DNA of 64,000 nucleotides from JAWKXU01 sp964468045 (GTDB lineage Bacteria; Pseudomonadota; Alphaproteobacteria; Sphingomonadales; Sphingomonadaceae), in assembly GCA_964468045.1 (NCBI GenBank), contig CAYXTO010000010.1:62001-126000 (forward strand), written 5' to 3'. Below the pieces are notes generated by a model. That model had not been told where the DNA came from and made no database searches. It was given only the letters and a program-made list of their open reading frames with translations. Made by a program: the position numbers and the translations under genes. The stretch's first letter is position 1. Every line of letters starts with the position of its first letter. Positions 36,999-45,761 of this stretch are shown piece by piece.

Positions 36999-37394
36999 TC
37001 AAACGTACCGGCCGTGGTGCTGCAGCACCTCGATCTTGTAGCCGTCCGGGTCCTGGATGAAGAAGAAGCGCGCCATCAATGATCCCTCGCGGAAGAATTC
37101 CTTGATCGGCTGCGGCGCGATCCCGGCGGCTTCCATCCGGGCATGCTCCGCGTCCAGATCAGGCACGGTGACGGCAATGTGCCCATAGCCATCGCCATGG
37201 GTGTAAGCTTCCGCCCGGTCATGATTGATAGTAAGTTCCAGCTCCACGTCGTTCTCCGGGTTGCGGAGATAGACCAGGGTGAAGCCGTCGAACGGATAGC
37301 GGTCGGCCACCTTGAGGCCGAGCGCCTTGTCGTAGAAACCGACCGATTTCTCCTCATCCAGCACGCGGATCATGGAATGAATGTATTTCGCCAT
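36999..37394 (-). CDS. Lactoylglutathione lyase-like glyoxalase (VOC family)
   Basis: 131 residues. All four metal ligands of glyoxalase I are in place: His6 (KYIHSMIRV), Glu53 (VELELT), His72 (YGHIAVTV) and Glu122 (YKIEVLQ), with LGLKVADRYPFDGFTLVYL typical of the family. It would convert the glutathione hemithioacetal of methylglyoxal or another 2-oxoaldehyde to the lactoyl thioester. It lies between a cytochrome c and the Tat subunit gene, 11 bp after the former, in the operon that ends with D-lactate dehydrogenase. Another vicinal-oxygen-chelate activity is possible. Confidence 0.88.
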   Translation of the reverse strand: MAKYIHSMIRVLDEEKSVGFYDKALGLKVADRYPFDGFTLVYLRNPENDVELELTINHDRAEAYTHGDGYGHIAVTVPDLDAEHARMEAAGIAPQPIKEFFREGSLMARFFFIQDPDGYKIEVLQHHGRYV

Positions 37395-37405
37395 GGCATC
37401 GGCCC

Positions 37406-37816
37406 TTATTTTGGAAGTGTATTGAGATAATTGATGATGGCACGGCGCTTCGCGGCATCGGCCTGCGAATAGATCATGATCGTGCCCCGAACGGTCGTGC
37501 CGCTGTTGGTCAGCCACTTGTCCATGTTGTCCCTGGTCCAGGTCAGCCCGCTCTTCCTGAGGGCGGGAGAATACCGGTATCCGCGCTGGCTTGCGGCCTT
37601 GCGCCCGATAATCCCGGCAAGGGAGGGGCCAACCCGGGTCTCCCCGGCTTTTGTCGCGTGGCATGCGCCGCATTGCTGGCCGAACAGCTTTTCGCCGGTC
37701 ACAGGCTTGGCCTTGGGAATCGCCATCTGCGCGGAGGCCGGAATGGAAATAACGGACATGAAGGCGACACTGAAAATGCATAAGGCTGCACAGCGCATGG
37801 CTGTTAGATCGGGCAA
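37406..37816 (-). CDS. Periplasmic class I cytochrome c, first gene of the sigma-54 operon
   Basis: 136 residues with a Sec signal (CAALCIFSVAFMSVISIPASA). The haem site CGACH is at residues 49-53, followed by GETRVGPSLAGIIGRKA, typical of small class I cytochromes; the axial Met is probably in GTIMIYS. The TTG at 37816 has GGGGGAGG seven bases upstream. The ATG at 37798 has no good site, so I prefer TTG. As first gene of the operon it is the likely electron acceptor of the GMC/subunit-3 dehydrogenase. Confidence 0.9.
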   Translation of the reverse strand: MPDLTAMRCAALCIFSVAFMSVISIPASAQMAIPKAKPVTGEKLFGQQCGACHATKAGETRVGPSLAGIIGRKAASQRGYRYSPALRKSGLTWTRDNMDKWLTNSGTTVRGTIMIYSQADAAKRRAIINYLNTLPK

Positions 37817-37858
37817 CTCGCTGCCTCCCCCGGACTGTTCACATCTGTGGCGGCAGGC

Positions 37859-37873
37859 GCAAATATCGTGCCA
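37859..37873 (-). promoter_or_regulatory. Sigma-54 promoter of the cytochrome c - Dld operon
   Basis: Minus strand reads TGGCACGATATTTGC, a full match to the sigma-54 consensus TGGCACG-N4-TTGC, with exact GG-N10-GC spacing. Transcription should begin near 37848, giving a leader of about 32 bases that includes the GGGGGAGG ribosome site. A sigma-54 activator is encoded divergently. Confidence 0.88.
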
Positions 37874-37980
37874 TCTGCCCGGCGCCGGTGATAAGGATGA
37901 TTAGGTCATTGTTTTTCAGCGTCATTTTCCAGAAAAGCAAAATCGCTGATCCTCAGCGCCCTTTTGTTATGCGTCAAGTG

Positions 37981-37998
37981 TGACACAATCCTGTGTCA
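37981..37998. promoter_or_regulatory. Palindromic upstream activator site
   Basis: TGACACA-atcc-TGTGTCA, a perfect 7-bp inverted repeat centred about 140 bp upstream of the predicted sigma-54 start. This is a normal distance for the enhancer of an NtrC-type activator. It also lies upstream of the activator gene itself, so autoregulation is possible. Confidence 0.7.
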
Positions 37999-38149
37999 GA
38001 TGTTCCAGCCGCACCGGGGAAATAAGCAGCAATCCCGCGCTGTGTTTCCCGCTCTTCGCAAGTGTCGCTGCGATCTGTATAGTCGGCCGCTTGATCGAAT
38101 GGCACAAGCCCGGCCGCAAGAACCGGGCGTGATCCATCGGGAGGAAAGC

Positions 38150-40129
38150 TTGGAACCAGGCAGCATAGCGATCCATGACCCAGCCAGTTCTCTCGACCGG
38201 ATTTTCGAGCAGAGCATGCGTGAACTCGATCATTCCTGGGAAGCCTTTCTGGGGGGCGCAGCACGCGAGAAGCTGGTTGCACGCAGCCCGATCATCGATT
38301 CCTGGGAACGATGCCGCGCCGCGCAAGTGAATCTGTCCATCACCAACGCACCGTTGCTCAATGTGGACGGGTTTGAAGCCCGCAGGCGCGAGAACCGGTC
38401 GCTGCTGGATGCATCCGCCGATACGCTGGCCGACGCGGCCCGCATGCTGCATGACACCGATGCGATCATGCTGGTGACCGATGCCGAGGGGATCGTCCTG
38501 GAAGTGGCGGGCGACGCCGCAGCCACCCGCGCCGGGATGGACATAGCGCTCAGCGAGGGAGGCGACTGGAAAGAGCGTTCCGCCGGCACCAACGGCATCG
38601 GCGTGGCGCTCGTCGCCGCGCGGCCCATGCTGGTCCATGCCGGGGAGCATTATTGCGAGCGGATGAAGGAATGGAGCTGCGCCGCGGTTCCGATCACCAG
38701 CCCGGTCGACGGCAGCGTGGCCGGAATACTGAACCTCTCCGCCCGCAGTCGGGATGCCAACGGCAGCCTTGTGTCGCTCGCTGTCTTCAACGCGCATCGT
38801 ATCGAGCAGGCGCTTGCACACCAGGTGGAAATCATGCGCCGGCGCTTGCTGGAAGCGGCACTGGAACGCCCTGTGGCGCAGGATCACGGCCTGCTGCTGC
38901 TGGATAGCGCGGGTCGCCTCACCTATGCCTCCAGCCTCGCCGCGCAATTGCTGCGCGACAGGCTGACCCCGCCCTCGCTCCAGCTCGTATCCGGCCAACG
39001 CGTGTTTCAGCCATCGGACACGGTCTCCGACAGTCTTTTGCCAGGCATAGCGAACGACTGGATCGAGCCGGTCTATCTGGACGGCGAACTCGGCGGCTAT
39101 CTGGTCACCGTTCCTTCCGCTCCCCGCGCACACAACCGGAAGCGGCACGAGCGGGCCGGCGATGAGACTGACCCCAGCCGAAGCAGCTTCGACGCGATCG
39201 TGGGACAAAGCCCCCAGATCCAGGCGGCCATCGATCGCGCAAGAAAAGTGGCCCGCCTCAATCTGCCGGTGCTGATCGAAGGGGAAACCGGCGTCGGCAA
39301 GGAACTGTTCGCACGGGCCATCCACGGCAGCGGGACGACCGCGAACGGCCCCTTCGTGACCTTTAACTGCGGTGCGGTATCCAGGGAACTGATCGCCAGC
39401 GAATTGTTCGGCTATGGCAAGGGCGCCTTTACCGGGGCGAATGCGGAGGGACGGAAAGGGCGTTTCGAGCTGGCCGATGGCGGCACGCTTTGCCTTGACG
39501 AGATCGGCGAACTCCCCCTCGACCTTCAATCCTATCTGCTTCGGGTGCTGGAAGAAGCGGCGGTCACCCGGATCGGGGAGAACACGATCCGCCGGGTGAA
39601 TGTCAGAGTCATCGCGATGACCAATCGCGACCTGCGCCAGGAAGTGGCGGCAAGGCGGTTTCGCGAGGATCTGTTCCACAGGCTGGCGGTGGTGACCATC
39701 GGCGTTCCGCCGCTGCGCGAACGGGATGGAGACATGGAGAGGCTGGTGGAGCACTTCATGCCGCTGATCGCGAAGAAGCATCAATGCGCCCCGATTTCGT
39801 TCTCGCCTGCCGCTCTCGCGCGGCTGCGTTCGCATGATTGGCCGGGCAATGTACGCGAATTGCGCAACGTCCTCGAAACGGCGACACTCTTTGCCGAGCA
39901 CGGTTTTGCCGATGTCGATTGCCTGCCGGCCCATCTGGCCATGACTTCCCCGGGCAGCGGAGCGGGCTGCCATCCCGGGCAGGAGCGTCAGGCCTTAGAA
40001 CAGGCGATAGCGGCTTGCGCGGGGAATATCTCCGCCGCGTGCAAGACGCTCGGCATATCGAGATCCACGCTTTACCGCCGCATGGCCCGCAATGGTATCG
40101 ACAGAACGGCACTGACAACAGTCAACTGA
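38150..40129 (+). CDS. Sigma-54-dependent activator, AcoR-like
   Basis: 659 residues from a TTG at 38150, chosen because GGGAGGAAAGC lies just before it; in-frame ATGs at 38000 and 38099 lack such a site. The N-terminal GAF-like sensor covers roughly residues 60-230 (WKERSAGTNGIGVAL is typical of AcoR proteins). The AAA+ domain has Walker A GETGVGKE near 378, the sigma-54 contact loop GAFTGA near 424 and Walker B GGTLCLDEIGELP near 443. A Fis-type HTH closes the protein (ISAACKTLGISRSTLYRRM). AcoR relatives respond to acetoin, glycols or alcohols. Target: the divergent operon with its sigma-54 promoter, perhaps also the PQQ gene downstream. Confidence 0.93.
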   Translation: MEPGSIAIHDPASSLDRIFEQSMRELDHSWEAFLGGAAREKLVARSPIIDSWERCRAAQVNLSITNAPLLNVDGFEARRRENRSLLDASADTLADAARMLHDTDAIMLVTDAEGIVLEVAGDAAATRAGMDIALSEGGDWKERSAGTNGIGVALVAARPMLVHAGEHYCERMKEWSCAAVPITSPVDGSVAGILNLSARSRDANGSLVSLAVFNAHRIEQALAHQVEIMRRRLLEAALERPVAQDHGLLLLDSAGRLTYASSLAAQLLRDRLTPPSLQLVSGQRVFQPSDTVSDSLLPGIANDWIEPVYLDGELGGYLVTVPSAPRAHNRKRHERAGDETDPSRSSFDAIVGQSPQIQAAIDRARKVARLNLPVLIEGETGVGKELFARAIHGSGTTANGPFVTFNCGAVSRELIASELFGYGKGAFTGANAEGRKGRFELADGGTLCLDEIGELPLDLQSYLLRVLEEAAVTRIGENTIRRVNVRVIAMTNRDLRQEVAARRFREDLFHRLAVVTIGVPPLRERDGDMERLVEHFMPLIAKKHQCAPISFSPAALARLRSHDWPGNVRELRNVLETATLFAEHGFADVDCLPAHLAMTSPGSGAGCHPGQERQALEQAIAACAGNISAACKTLGISRSTLYRRMARNGIDRTALTTVN

Positions 40130-40262
40130 AGCAAATAAGTCAGCTGTACGAAAAACTTTCGCGCGGCCCTTGCGCATCGCCGAACTCCTGCGATAGGTCT
40201 TCGCCCCAGCCACCCAGACGACAACAAGGCCGGTGGCGGGCAAGAGGAACCGCAAGGCACTT

Positions 40263-42641
40263 ATGACACCTTCCGAAAACGCTTCGCGGCCTCCGCGCTA
40301 CTGGAACAGTTGGCTGCGGGGGAACGGATGGAACACGTCCTTGGGCAGGTGGCAGGTGGACCCTAACCGCCCCGTTCTGGCGATAGTGCTCGGACTGATC
40401 GCAGCCGCGCTGGTTGCCGGCGGCATCTGGCTGCTGACTCTGGGAGGGAGCCCCTACTATTTGCTGGCCGGGCTTGCGGTCGGCGGCTCGGCCTATTTCG
40501 TCGCGCGCGGAGATCGCCGTGGTATATGGCTCTATCTCGTCATGCTCGCGGCCACGGCGGTTTGGGCGCTGTGGGAAAGCGACGGGAATGGATGGGGCCT
40601 GCAGGCACGCCTGCTCGCTCCGGCTGTCCTCGGGCTGTGGGTGGCGGCGCCCTGGCTGAGGAAATTGGGTGCCAAGGTGACGATCCCGGCGGCCATCGTG
40701 CTCGTGGCGGTCGTGGCAGCTTGGCTTTACGGCGCCAATCGCACACATGCCCTTCCCTACGACGGCTCTCCGGCAGGTGCAGAGGGGCCGGCTGAATGGG
40801 TGCATTACGGCAACGATCTGGGCGGTTCGCGCTACTCCCAGGCCAGTCAGATCAATGCGGGCAACGTCGCCAGGCTGGAAAAGGCCTGGACCTATCGCAC
40901 CGGCGTGAAGATGGGCCTCGGCTTCGAAGCGACCCCGCTGATGGTGGGCGACACGCTCTATCTCTGCACGCAGAACAATGTCATCATCGCGCTCGATCCG
41001 GAAACTGGCCAGCGGCGCTGGCAATATGATCCGAAGGTCAATGCACCGCCCGGCACCGTCTGCCGCGGGGTGGCCTATTACAAGGTGCCTGACGCAGCCG
41101 GCGCCTGTGCGGAGCGGATCATATTCGCAACCACCGATGCCCGGATGATGGCGGTGGACAGCCGGTCCGGCGAGGTTTGCACAGGCTTCGGCAATGCCGG
41201 CACGATCGATCTCAAGAAGAACATGGGCGATGTGCGCTTCGGCTATTATTATGTGTCTTCCGCCCCGACCATAGTGAACGGGATCGTCGTGATCGGCGGA
41301 TGGGTAATGGACAATCAGGAGGTTGGCGAACCCTCCGGCGTCATTCGCGGGTTCAACGCAACCGACGGCAAGTTCGCCTGGGCCTGGGACATGGATCGCC
41401 CGGATTTCCACGGCGAGCCGGAGGAAGGCCAGACCTATTCGCGCGGAACGCCCAATAGCTGGGCGCCCATGAGCGGCGACGAGGTCCTGGGGCTGGTATA
41501 TGTGCCGACCGGCAATTCCACGCCCGATTACTGGGGCGCGCACCGCTCGCCCAACAGCGAGAAATATTCGAGCTCGGTGGTCGCGCTGGATTCCCGGACC
41601 GGTCAGGTGCGCTGGCATTTCCAGACCGTCCACCACGATCTGTGGGACTATGACGTGCCCGCGCAGCCCACCCTGATCGATCTGCCTATCGACGGCGCGA
41701 TCGTGCCGGCGCTGATCCAGGCCACCAAGCAGGGGCAAATCTACGTACTGGACCGGCGGACCGGAACGCCGCTTACCGAAGTCGTCGAAAAGCCTGTCCC
41801 GCAAGGACCGGCCGAAGGCGATTTCCTCAGCCCGACCCAGCCCTTCTCCGTCGGCATGCCATCCTTCGACGACACCGTCCTTTCCGAAAAACTGATGTGG
41901 GGCGCCACTCCGCTCGACCAGCTCTGGTGCCGCATCCGCTTCAAGGGCGCCCGGCATGAGGGGCCTTACACTCCACCCGGCATCAAGCCGACCGTATTCT
42001 ATCCCGGCACCCTGGGCGGCGTGGACTGGGGCGGGGTTTCGGTCGATCCGCAACGGCGCTTGCTGGTGGTGAACTGGAACCGTGTGCCGATCTACATGCG
42101 GCTCGTGCCGAGGGCCGAAGCGGGGGAGATCCAGCCGACCGAAACGGGAATGGTCCATATGGGCGATCCGACCGCGCAGGCGGGCACGCCCTTTGCCGTG
42201 CTGAACGAACCGTTCCTCTCTCCGCTGGACATGCCTTGCACCCAGCCGCCCTTCGGGATGATCAGCGTGGTCGATCTCGATAGCCGCAAATTGCTCTGGC
42301 AGAAGCCGCTGGGCACCAGCGCGGATAGCGGGCCGATGGGCCTCCGATCCATCTTGCCGCTGCCCATGGGGGTCCCGAACACGGGCGGAACCTTGTCGAC
42401 CGGCACCGGCCTGATCTTCATCGGCGCCACCCAGGAAAGGCTGATCCGCGCCTTCGACAGCCGCACGGGCAAACTGCTGTGGAAGGCCCCGCTGCCAACG
42501 GGCGGCCATGCCACGCCGATGACCTATGTCAGTCCTAAAAGCGGCCGTCAGTTCATCGTCATCGCGGCGGGCGGCAATGCTTCGCTGCGCACTCCGGCAG
42601 AAGACTATGTGATCGCCTATGCCTTGCCCAAGGCGCGCTGA
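40263..42641 (+). CDS. Membrane-bound PQQ-dependent dehydrogenase (glucose/quinate type)
   Basis: 792 residues. About five hydrophobic helices occupy residues 38-155, then a periplasmic eight-bladed propeller starting WVHYGNDLGGSRYSQASQI. Family signatures include the W-motifs LDPETGQRRWQYDPKV, LDSRTGQVRWHFQTVHHDLW and GLIFIGATQERLIRAF near the end. It oxidises a sugar, polyol or alcohol in the periplasm and reduces ubiquinone directly. The ATG at 40263 follows AAGGCAC. It lies 133 bp after the activator and its stop overlaps the AtuA-like gene (TGATG). Confidence 0.93.
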   Translation: MTPSENASRPPRYWNSWLRGNGWNTSLGRWQVDPNRPVLAIVLGLIAAALVAGGIWLLTLGGSPYYLLAGLAVGGSAYFVARGDRRGIWLYLVMLAATAVWALWESDGNGWGLQARLLAPAVLGLWVAAPWLRKLGAKVTIPAAIVLVAVVAAWLYGANRTHALPYDGSPAGAEGPAEWVHYGNDLGGSRYSQASQINAGNVARLEKAWTYRTGVKMGLGFEATPLMVGDTLYLCTQNNVIIALDPETGQRRWQYDPKVNAPPGTVCRGVAYYKVPDAAGACAERIIFATTDARMMAVDSRSGEVCTGFGNAGTIDLKKNMGDVRFGYYYVSSAPTIVNGIVVIGGWVMDNQEVGEPSGVIRGFNATDGKFAWAWDMDRPDFHGEPEEGQTYSRGTPNSWAPMSGDEVLGLVYVPTGNSTPDYWGAHRSPNSEKYSSSVVALDSRTGQVRWHFQTVHHDLWDYDVPAQPTLIDLPIDGAIVPALIQATKQGQIYVLDRRTGTPLTEVVEKPVPQGPAEGDFLSPTQPFSVGMPSFDDTVLSEKLMWGATPLDQLWCRIRFKGARHEGPYTPPGIKPTVFYPGTLGGVDWGGVSVDPQRRLLVVNWNRVPIYMRLVPRAEAGEIQPTETGMVHMGDPTAQAGTPFAVLNEPFLSPLDMPCTQPPFGMISVVDLDSRKLLWQKPLGTSADSGPMGLRSILPLPMGVPNTGGTLSTGTGLIFIGATQERLIRAFDSRTGKLLWKAPLPTGGHATPMTYVSPKSGRQFIVIAAGGNASLRTPAEDYVIAYALPKAR

Positions 42642-43972
42642 TGAGCGGACCCGACGATCGCATTGTCCGTACCATCGCCTGCGGCGCGGGCTTTGCCGGG
42701 GATCGCACCGATCCCGCGGTGAAGCTGGCGGAATCCGGGCAGGTCGATGCCATCGTGCTGGAATGCCTGGCCGAGCGAACCCTGGTCCCCGGGCTGAGAG
42801 CGCGGCGCCGCGATCCCGGCAGCGGCGCGGATTCCCGGATCGAACGGCGGCTGACGCCGATCCTTCAATCTCCGGCGAGCAGCAAGTGCCGGATCATCTC
42901 CAACTTCGGGGCGGCCAATCCGGTATCGGGCGCACAACGGATCAAACATCTCGCAAAGGACCTCGGCCGGTCCGGAATGCGCATCGCGGCGGCGATCGGG
43001 GACGATGTGCGTCATCTGGCCGATCGGATTTCATGGGATGGATCCATTGAAGGGGACCTGCTGGGCGCCCATGCCTATCTCGGCACGAGCGGCATCGTCG
43101 AGGCAGTCGAGAACGAGGCCGACATCATAGTCACCGGCCGGACTGCGGATTCCGCCTTGTTCGCCGGCGATCTCCTGCCGTATCTCGATGGAAGCCAGGA
43201 CGCATTCGCCGGTGCAATCGCCGTGGGACATCTGCTCGAATGTTCCGGGCAGCTCACCGGCGGCAATTTCGAGGCACCTGGCGTTCCGCCTCTTGGCAGC
43301 AGCGACCTTGCCAATCTCGGCTATCCGATGGCTCGCGTCTTTGCGGATGGGACAGCGGAAATCACGGTGGTCGATGGAAGTCCCGCGCTGATCAATCGAC
43401 TGACCTGCACGCTGCAGCTGCTCTACGAAGTGCATGACCCGTCGGCCTATATAACGCCCGATCTGGTCGTCGATTTCAGCGGAGTATCGATTGAGGAGAT
43501 CGGCGCCTCCCGCGTTCGCATTTCGGGCGCCCGCGCGGCAGGCCGGCCTGCGAGGCTCAAGGTATCCGGCTTCGTCGATCGTCCCGGCGCGATCAGCGAT
43601 GTGGAGATCGCCTTCGCCGGGCGTGGAGCGCTCGACCGGGCGCGCCGCGCCGCCGATGTCCTGCGCCTTCGCCTTGCGCATCTTCCGGAGCAAGATCTCA
43701 GGATTGATCTGGTCGGGCTCAATTCCGTGCTGGGCGCAGCGTCCCGCGCCATCAATAGCGAACCGCCGGAGGTAAGAGTGCATGTCTCCGCGAAATTCGA
43801 CGATGCTGGGGATGCCCAATTGGCGGAAGACGAGGTCTATGCTCTCACCCTTTCCGGCCCCGCCGGCGGATGCGGGGTCCGCAGCGAACAACGCCCACGG
43901 CTGGAAGTGGTCAATGGCTACATCGACCGGGAACTCGTGAAACCTTCGGTTGAATGGAGCAATATCCCATGA
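42641..43972 (+). CDS. AtuA-like protein, large part (acyclic terpene utilisation family)
   Basis: 443 residues of the DUF1446/AtuA family: IACGAGFAGDRTDPAVKLAE at the start, then ISNFGAANP and DIIVTGRTADSALFAG, and ECSGQLTGGNFEAPG. AtuA is required for citronellol/geraniol catabolism in Pseudomonas, with unknown chemistry. Coupled to the PQQ dehydrogenase (TGATG) and to the following small AtuA C-terminal protein (ATGA). This supports a role in CoA- or acid-stage metabolism of the alcohol oxidised upstream, but other atu genes are absent, so the substrate need not be a terpene. Confidence 0.88.
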   Translation: MSGPDDRIVRTIACGAGFAGDRTDPAVKLAESGQVDAIVLECLAERTLVPGLRARRRDPGSGADSRIERRLTPILQSPASSKCRIISNFGAANPVSGAQRIKHLAKDLGRSGMRIAAAIGDDVRHLADRISWDGSIEGDLLGAHAYLGTSGIVEAVENEADIIVTGRTADSALFAGDLLPYLDGSQDAFAGAIAVGHLLECSGQLTGGNFEAPGVPPLGSSDLANLGYPMARVFADGTAEITVVDGSPALINRLTCTLQLLYEVHDPSAYITPDLVVDFSGVSIEEIGASRVRISGARAAGRPARLKVSGFVDRPGAISDVEIAFAGRGALDRARRAADVLRLRLAHLPEQDLRIDLVGLNSVLGAASRAINSEPPEVRVHVSAKFDDAGDAQLAEDEVYALTLSGPAGGCGVRSEQRPRLEVVNGYIDRELVKPSVEWSNIP

Positions 43973-44277
43973 AAGTGGGGGATATCGCATGCGGCCGATC
44001 CGGTGACAAGGCGGACACGCTCGACCTTACAGTGGTCGCGGTGGGGCAGGATGAATATTCCCGCCTCGCGGAGTTCCTGACTGTCGATCGAGTTGAGGCC
44101 GAATTGAATCGGGTCATGCCCGGCACTGTCCAACGCTATGCCTTGCCCGGCCTGCTGGCGCTCAAATTCGTGATCCAGGGCGCCTTGCCGGGCGGGGTTT
44201 ATGCCAGCCTGCACGCCGGGCTGCATTGGCAGAAGGCTGCAATCTATCTGCTGCTGGACATGGATATGGAAACCTAG
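43969..44277 (+). CDS. AtuA-like C-terminal domain protein
   Basis: 102 residues starting MKVGDIACGRSGDKADTLDL, the standard opening of the AtuA-like C-terminal ferredoxin-fold domain, which in other bacteria is fused to the DUF1446 domain. Here it is a separate gene, overlapping the previous stop as ATGA, so both parts should be made in equal amounts and assemble. Confidence 0.88.
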   Translation: MKVGDIACGRSGDKADTLDLTVVAVGQDEYSRLAEFLTVDRVEAELNRVMPGTVQRYALPGLLALKFVIQGALPGGVYASLHAGLHWQKAAIYLLLDMDMET

Positions 44278-44297
44278 GCAATCCCGATACCGAACCT

Positions 44298-45641
44298 TCA
44301 GTATTCGAGCACCATCGCATGATCGGAAAGGTCGAGACAGAGGGATCGCACCGAGCTGAGTCTATCGATCGGTTCCTTGCCCCGGGTTATATCGAATATC
44401 TTTACCGAAACCGGCGAGCCGAAATCCACCCGGGCCGGATCGCTCCCGGTGACGCGTTCACCCCACACCACCACTGCCCGCTTGCCCGTGCTTTTCGCGA
44501 AGGCCAGCGCATGCACCGCAGGTGAATCCGTAGCGAACCGCACAGTTCCCGGCTTTGGATCGGGGGCCTTCGGATCATCCGCCAGGATCGCGGTCAGATT
44601 GTGGATGTAATGGGCGGCGAGCTTAGGGCGATTGCCTGCGTAGAGCCCTTGCAGGCTCTTGCCGCCCTCGTTGTCCCGCAGCTGATAGAGGAAGGTATAG
44701 GTCCAGCCGCGATGGAACTGTGCAAGATAGATATTGATCAGCACAACGCCCTGCACACGCTGTTCCTTGGGGTCCGCGCCGGCCGGGAAACCGGTTTCGG
44801 TGGCCACGCGCGGCAAGGACGGGAGTTCATCGTCGCTATAACCGGAAAACTTGCCATGCCATGTCCGCCCGTGATTGGCGACGAGCCCGTTCCCGTGCCC
44901 CCACAGCGTCGGATCGGCGGCATTCCAGGCCTGGTTATCGCGATAGCGATTATCCACCCCGCCGACATAGTTGTGGACATTGGCATAATCGGAAAACACC
45001 GTGCCTTCGGGAAACAACGTGTCCGCGCCCTTGGGTATCTTCAGGAACTGCAGCCCGACATTCTCGGTTTGCGCGCCGGTTTCTGACGGGCCGAACACCG
45101 GGTATTTGCCGAGCACGCGATCCGATTTCACCCGGGCATACAGATCGCGCTGAAGCTCCGCGATCACCGCCCAGCCATGCTTCCCTCCTCCTTTGCGCCA
45201 CTTGTATTCTATCGGGAAATTGTTGGGCTCGTTGGGCCCTTCGACAGCCAGCAGGGCATCCGCTTTCGCCAGCATTCTGGCCACGCCCATCACATGCGGG
45301 ATATTGCCGGTGGAGATCAGGGAGAACCGCGCTCCGGTTTCCCGCGCCAGATGGAGCATGTTATTCACCTGGCGATTGCCGTCCCGCACTTGCCGCACGC
45401 CGAGATAGCGCAATGGCTCGATATAGCTGTCGGGATCATATCCCTGATCGATATGGATGTTGACCCCGAGGGAGTCGAGAAAGCGGTTGACCGGCACCGA
45501 ACTCAGCCTGACTGGCGCGGCCTTTATGGTGCGGGTGTCGCAGCTGTATTCCCCGGCGGCCAGGGCCGGATCGATTAGCAGCGACCCGCAGCCCAACAAG
45601 GCAAGCGCTGACCACAGAACACGGAAACGATCGAACGGCAC
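44298..45641 (-). CDS. Secreted clan GH-A glycosidase-like protein
   Basis: 447 residues with a signal peptide (ALALLGCGSLLIDPALAAGEY). The fold reads as a (beta/alpha)8 barrel of clan GH-A: the acid/base segment AVEGPNEPNNF near residue 137 and the probable nucleophile in RVATETGFPAG near 281 are in the expected order, followed by a beta-sandwich-like C-terminus. Both catalytic glutamates appear present, so it is probably an active glycoside hydrolase acting outside the cytoplasm. The family number and substrate are not recognisable. Convergent with the AtuA-like pair. Confidence 0.82.
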   Translation of the reverse strand: MPFDRFRVLWSALALLGCGSLLIDPALAAGEYSCDTRTIKAAPVRLSSVPVNRFLDSLGVNIHIDQGYDPDSYIEPLRYLGVRQVRDGNRQVNNMLHLARETGARFSLISTGNIPHVMGVARMLAKADALLAVEGPNEPNNFPIEYKWRKGGGKHGWAVIAELQRDLYARVKSDRVLGKYPVFGPSETGAQTENVGLQFLKIPKGADTLFPEGTVFSDYANVHNYVGGVDNRYRDNQAWNAADPTLWGHGNGLVANHGRTWHGKFSGYSDDELPSLPRVATETGFPAGADPKEQRVQGVVLINIYLAQFHRGWTYTFLYQLRDNEGGKSLQGLYAGNRPKLAAHYIHNLTAILADDPKAPDPKPGTVRFATDSPAVHALAFAKSTGKRAVVVWGERVTGSDPARVDFGSPVSVKIFDITRGKEPIDRLSSVRSLCLDLSDHAMVLEY

Positions 45642-45761
45642 GGGCGCACCCCATCAGACGGATAAGGGCGACACTCGTATCACCGGCTCTCGATCGGCTG
45701 AAAATGGTTTTCGGGCAGGCGACCCGTGCCAGCGGGAGATCGCTCCGCCCCGCTTCTGTGT

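Noticed and set aside
37967..39973. Long minus-strand frame opposite the sigma-54 activator
   Set aside because: Shadow of the real gene: no recognisable domain, while the plus strand has a full GAF-AAA+-Fis protein.
40140..42509. Long minus-strand frame opposite the PQQ dehydrogenase
   Set aside because: Arg/His/Gly-rich shadow translation without motifs; the plus strand encodes an intact enzyme.
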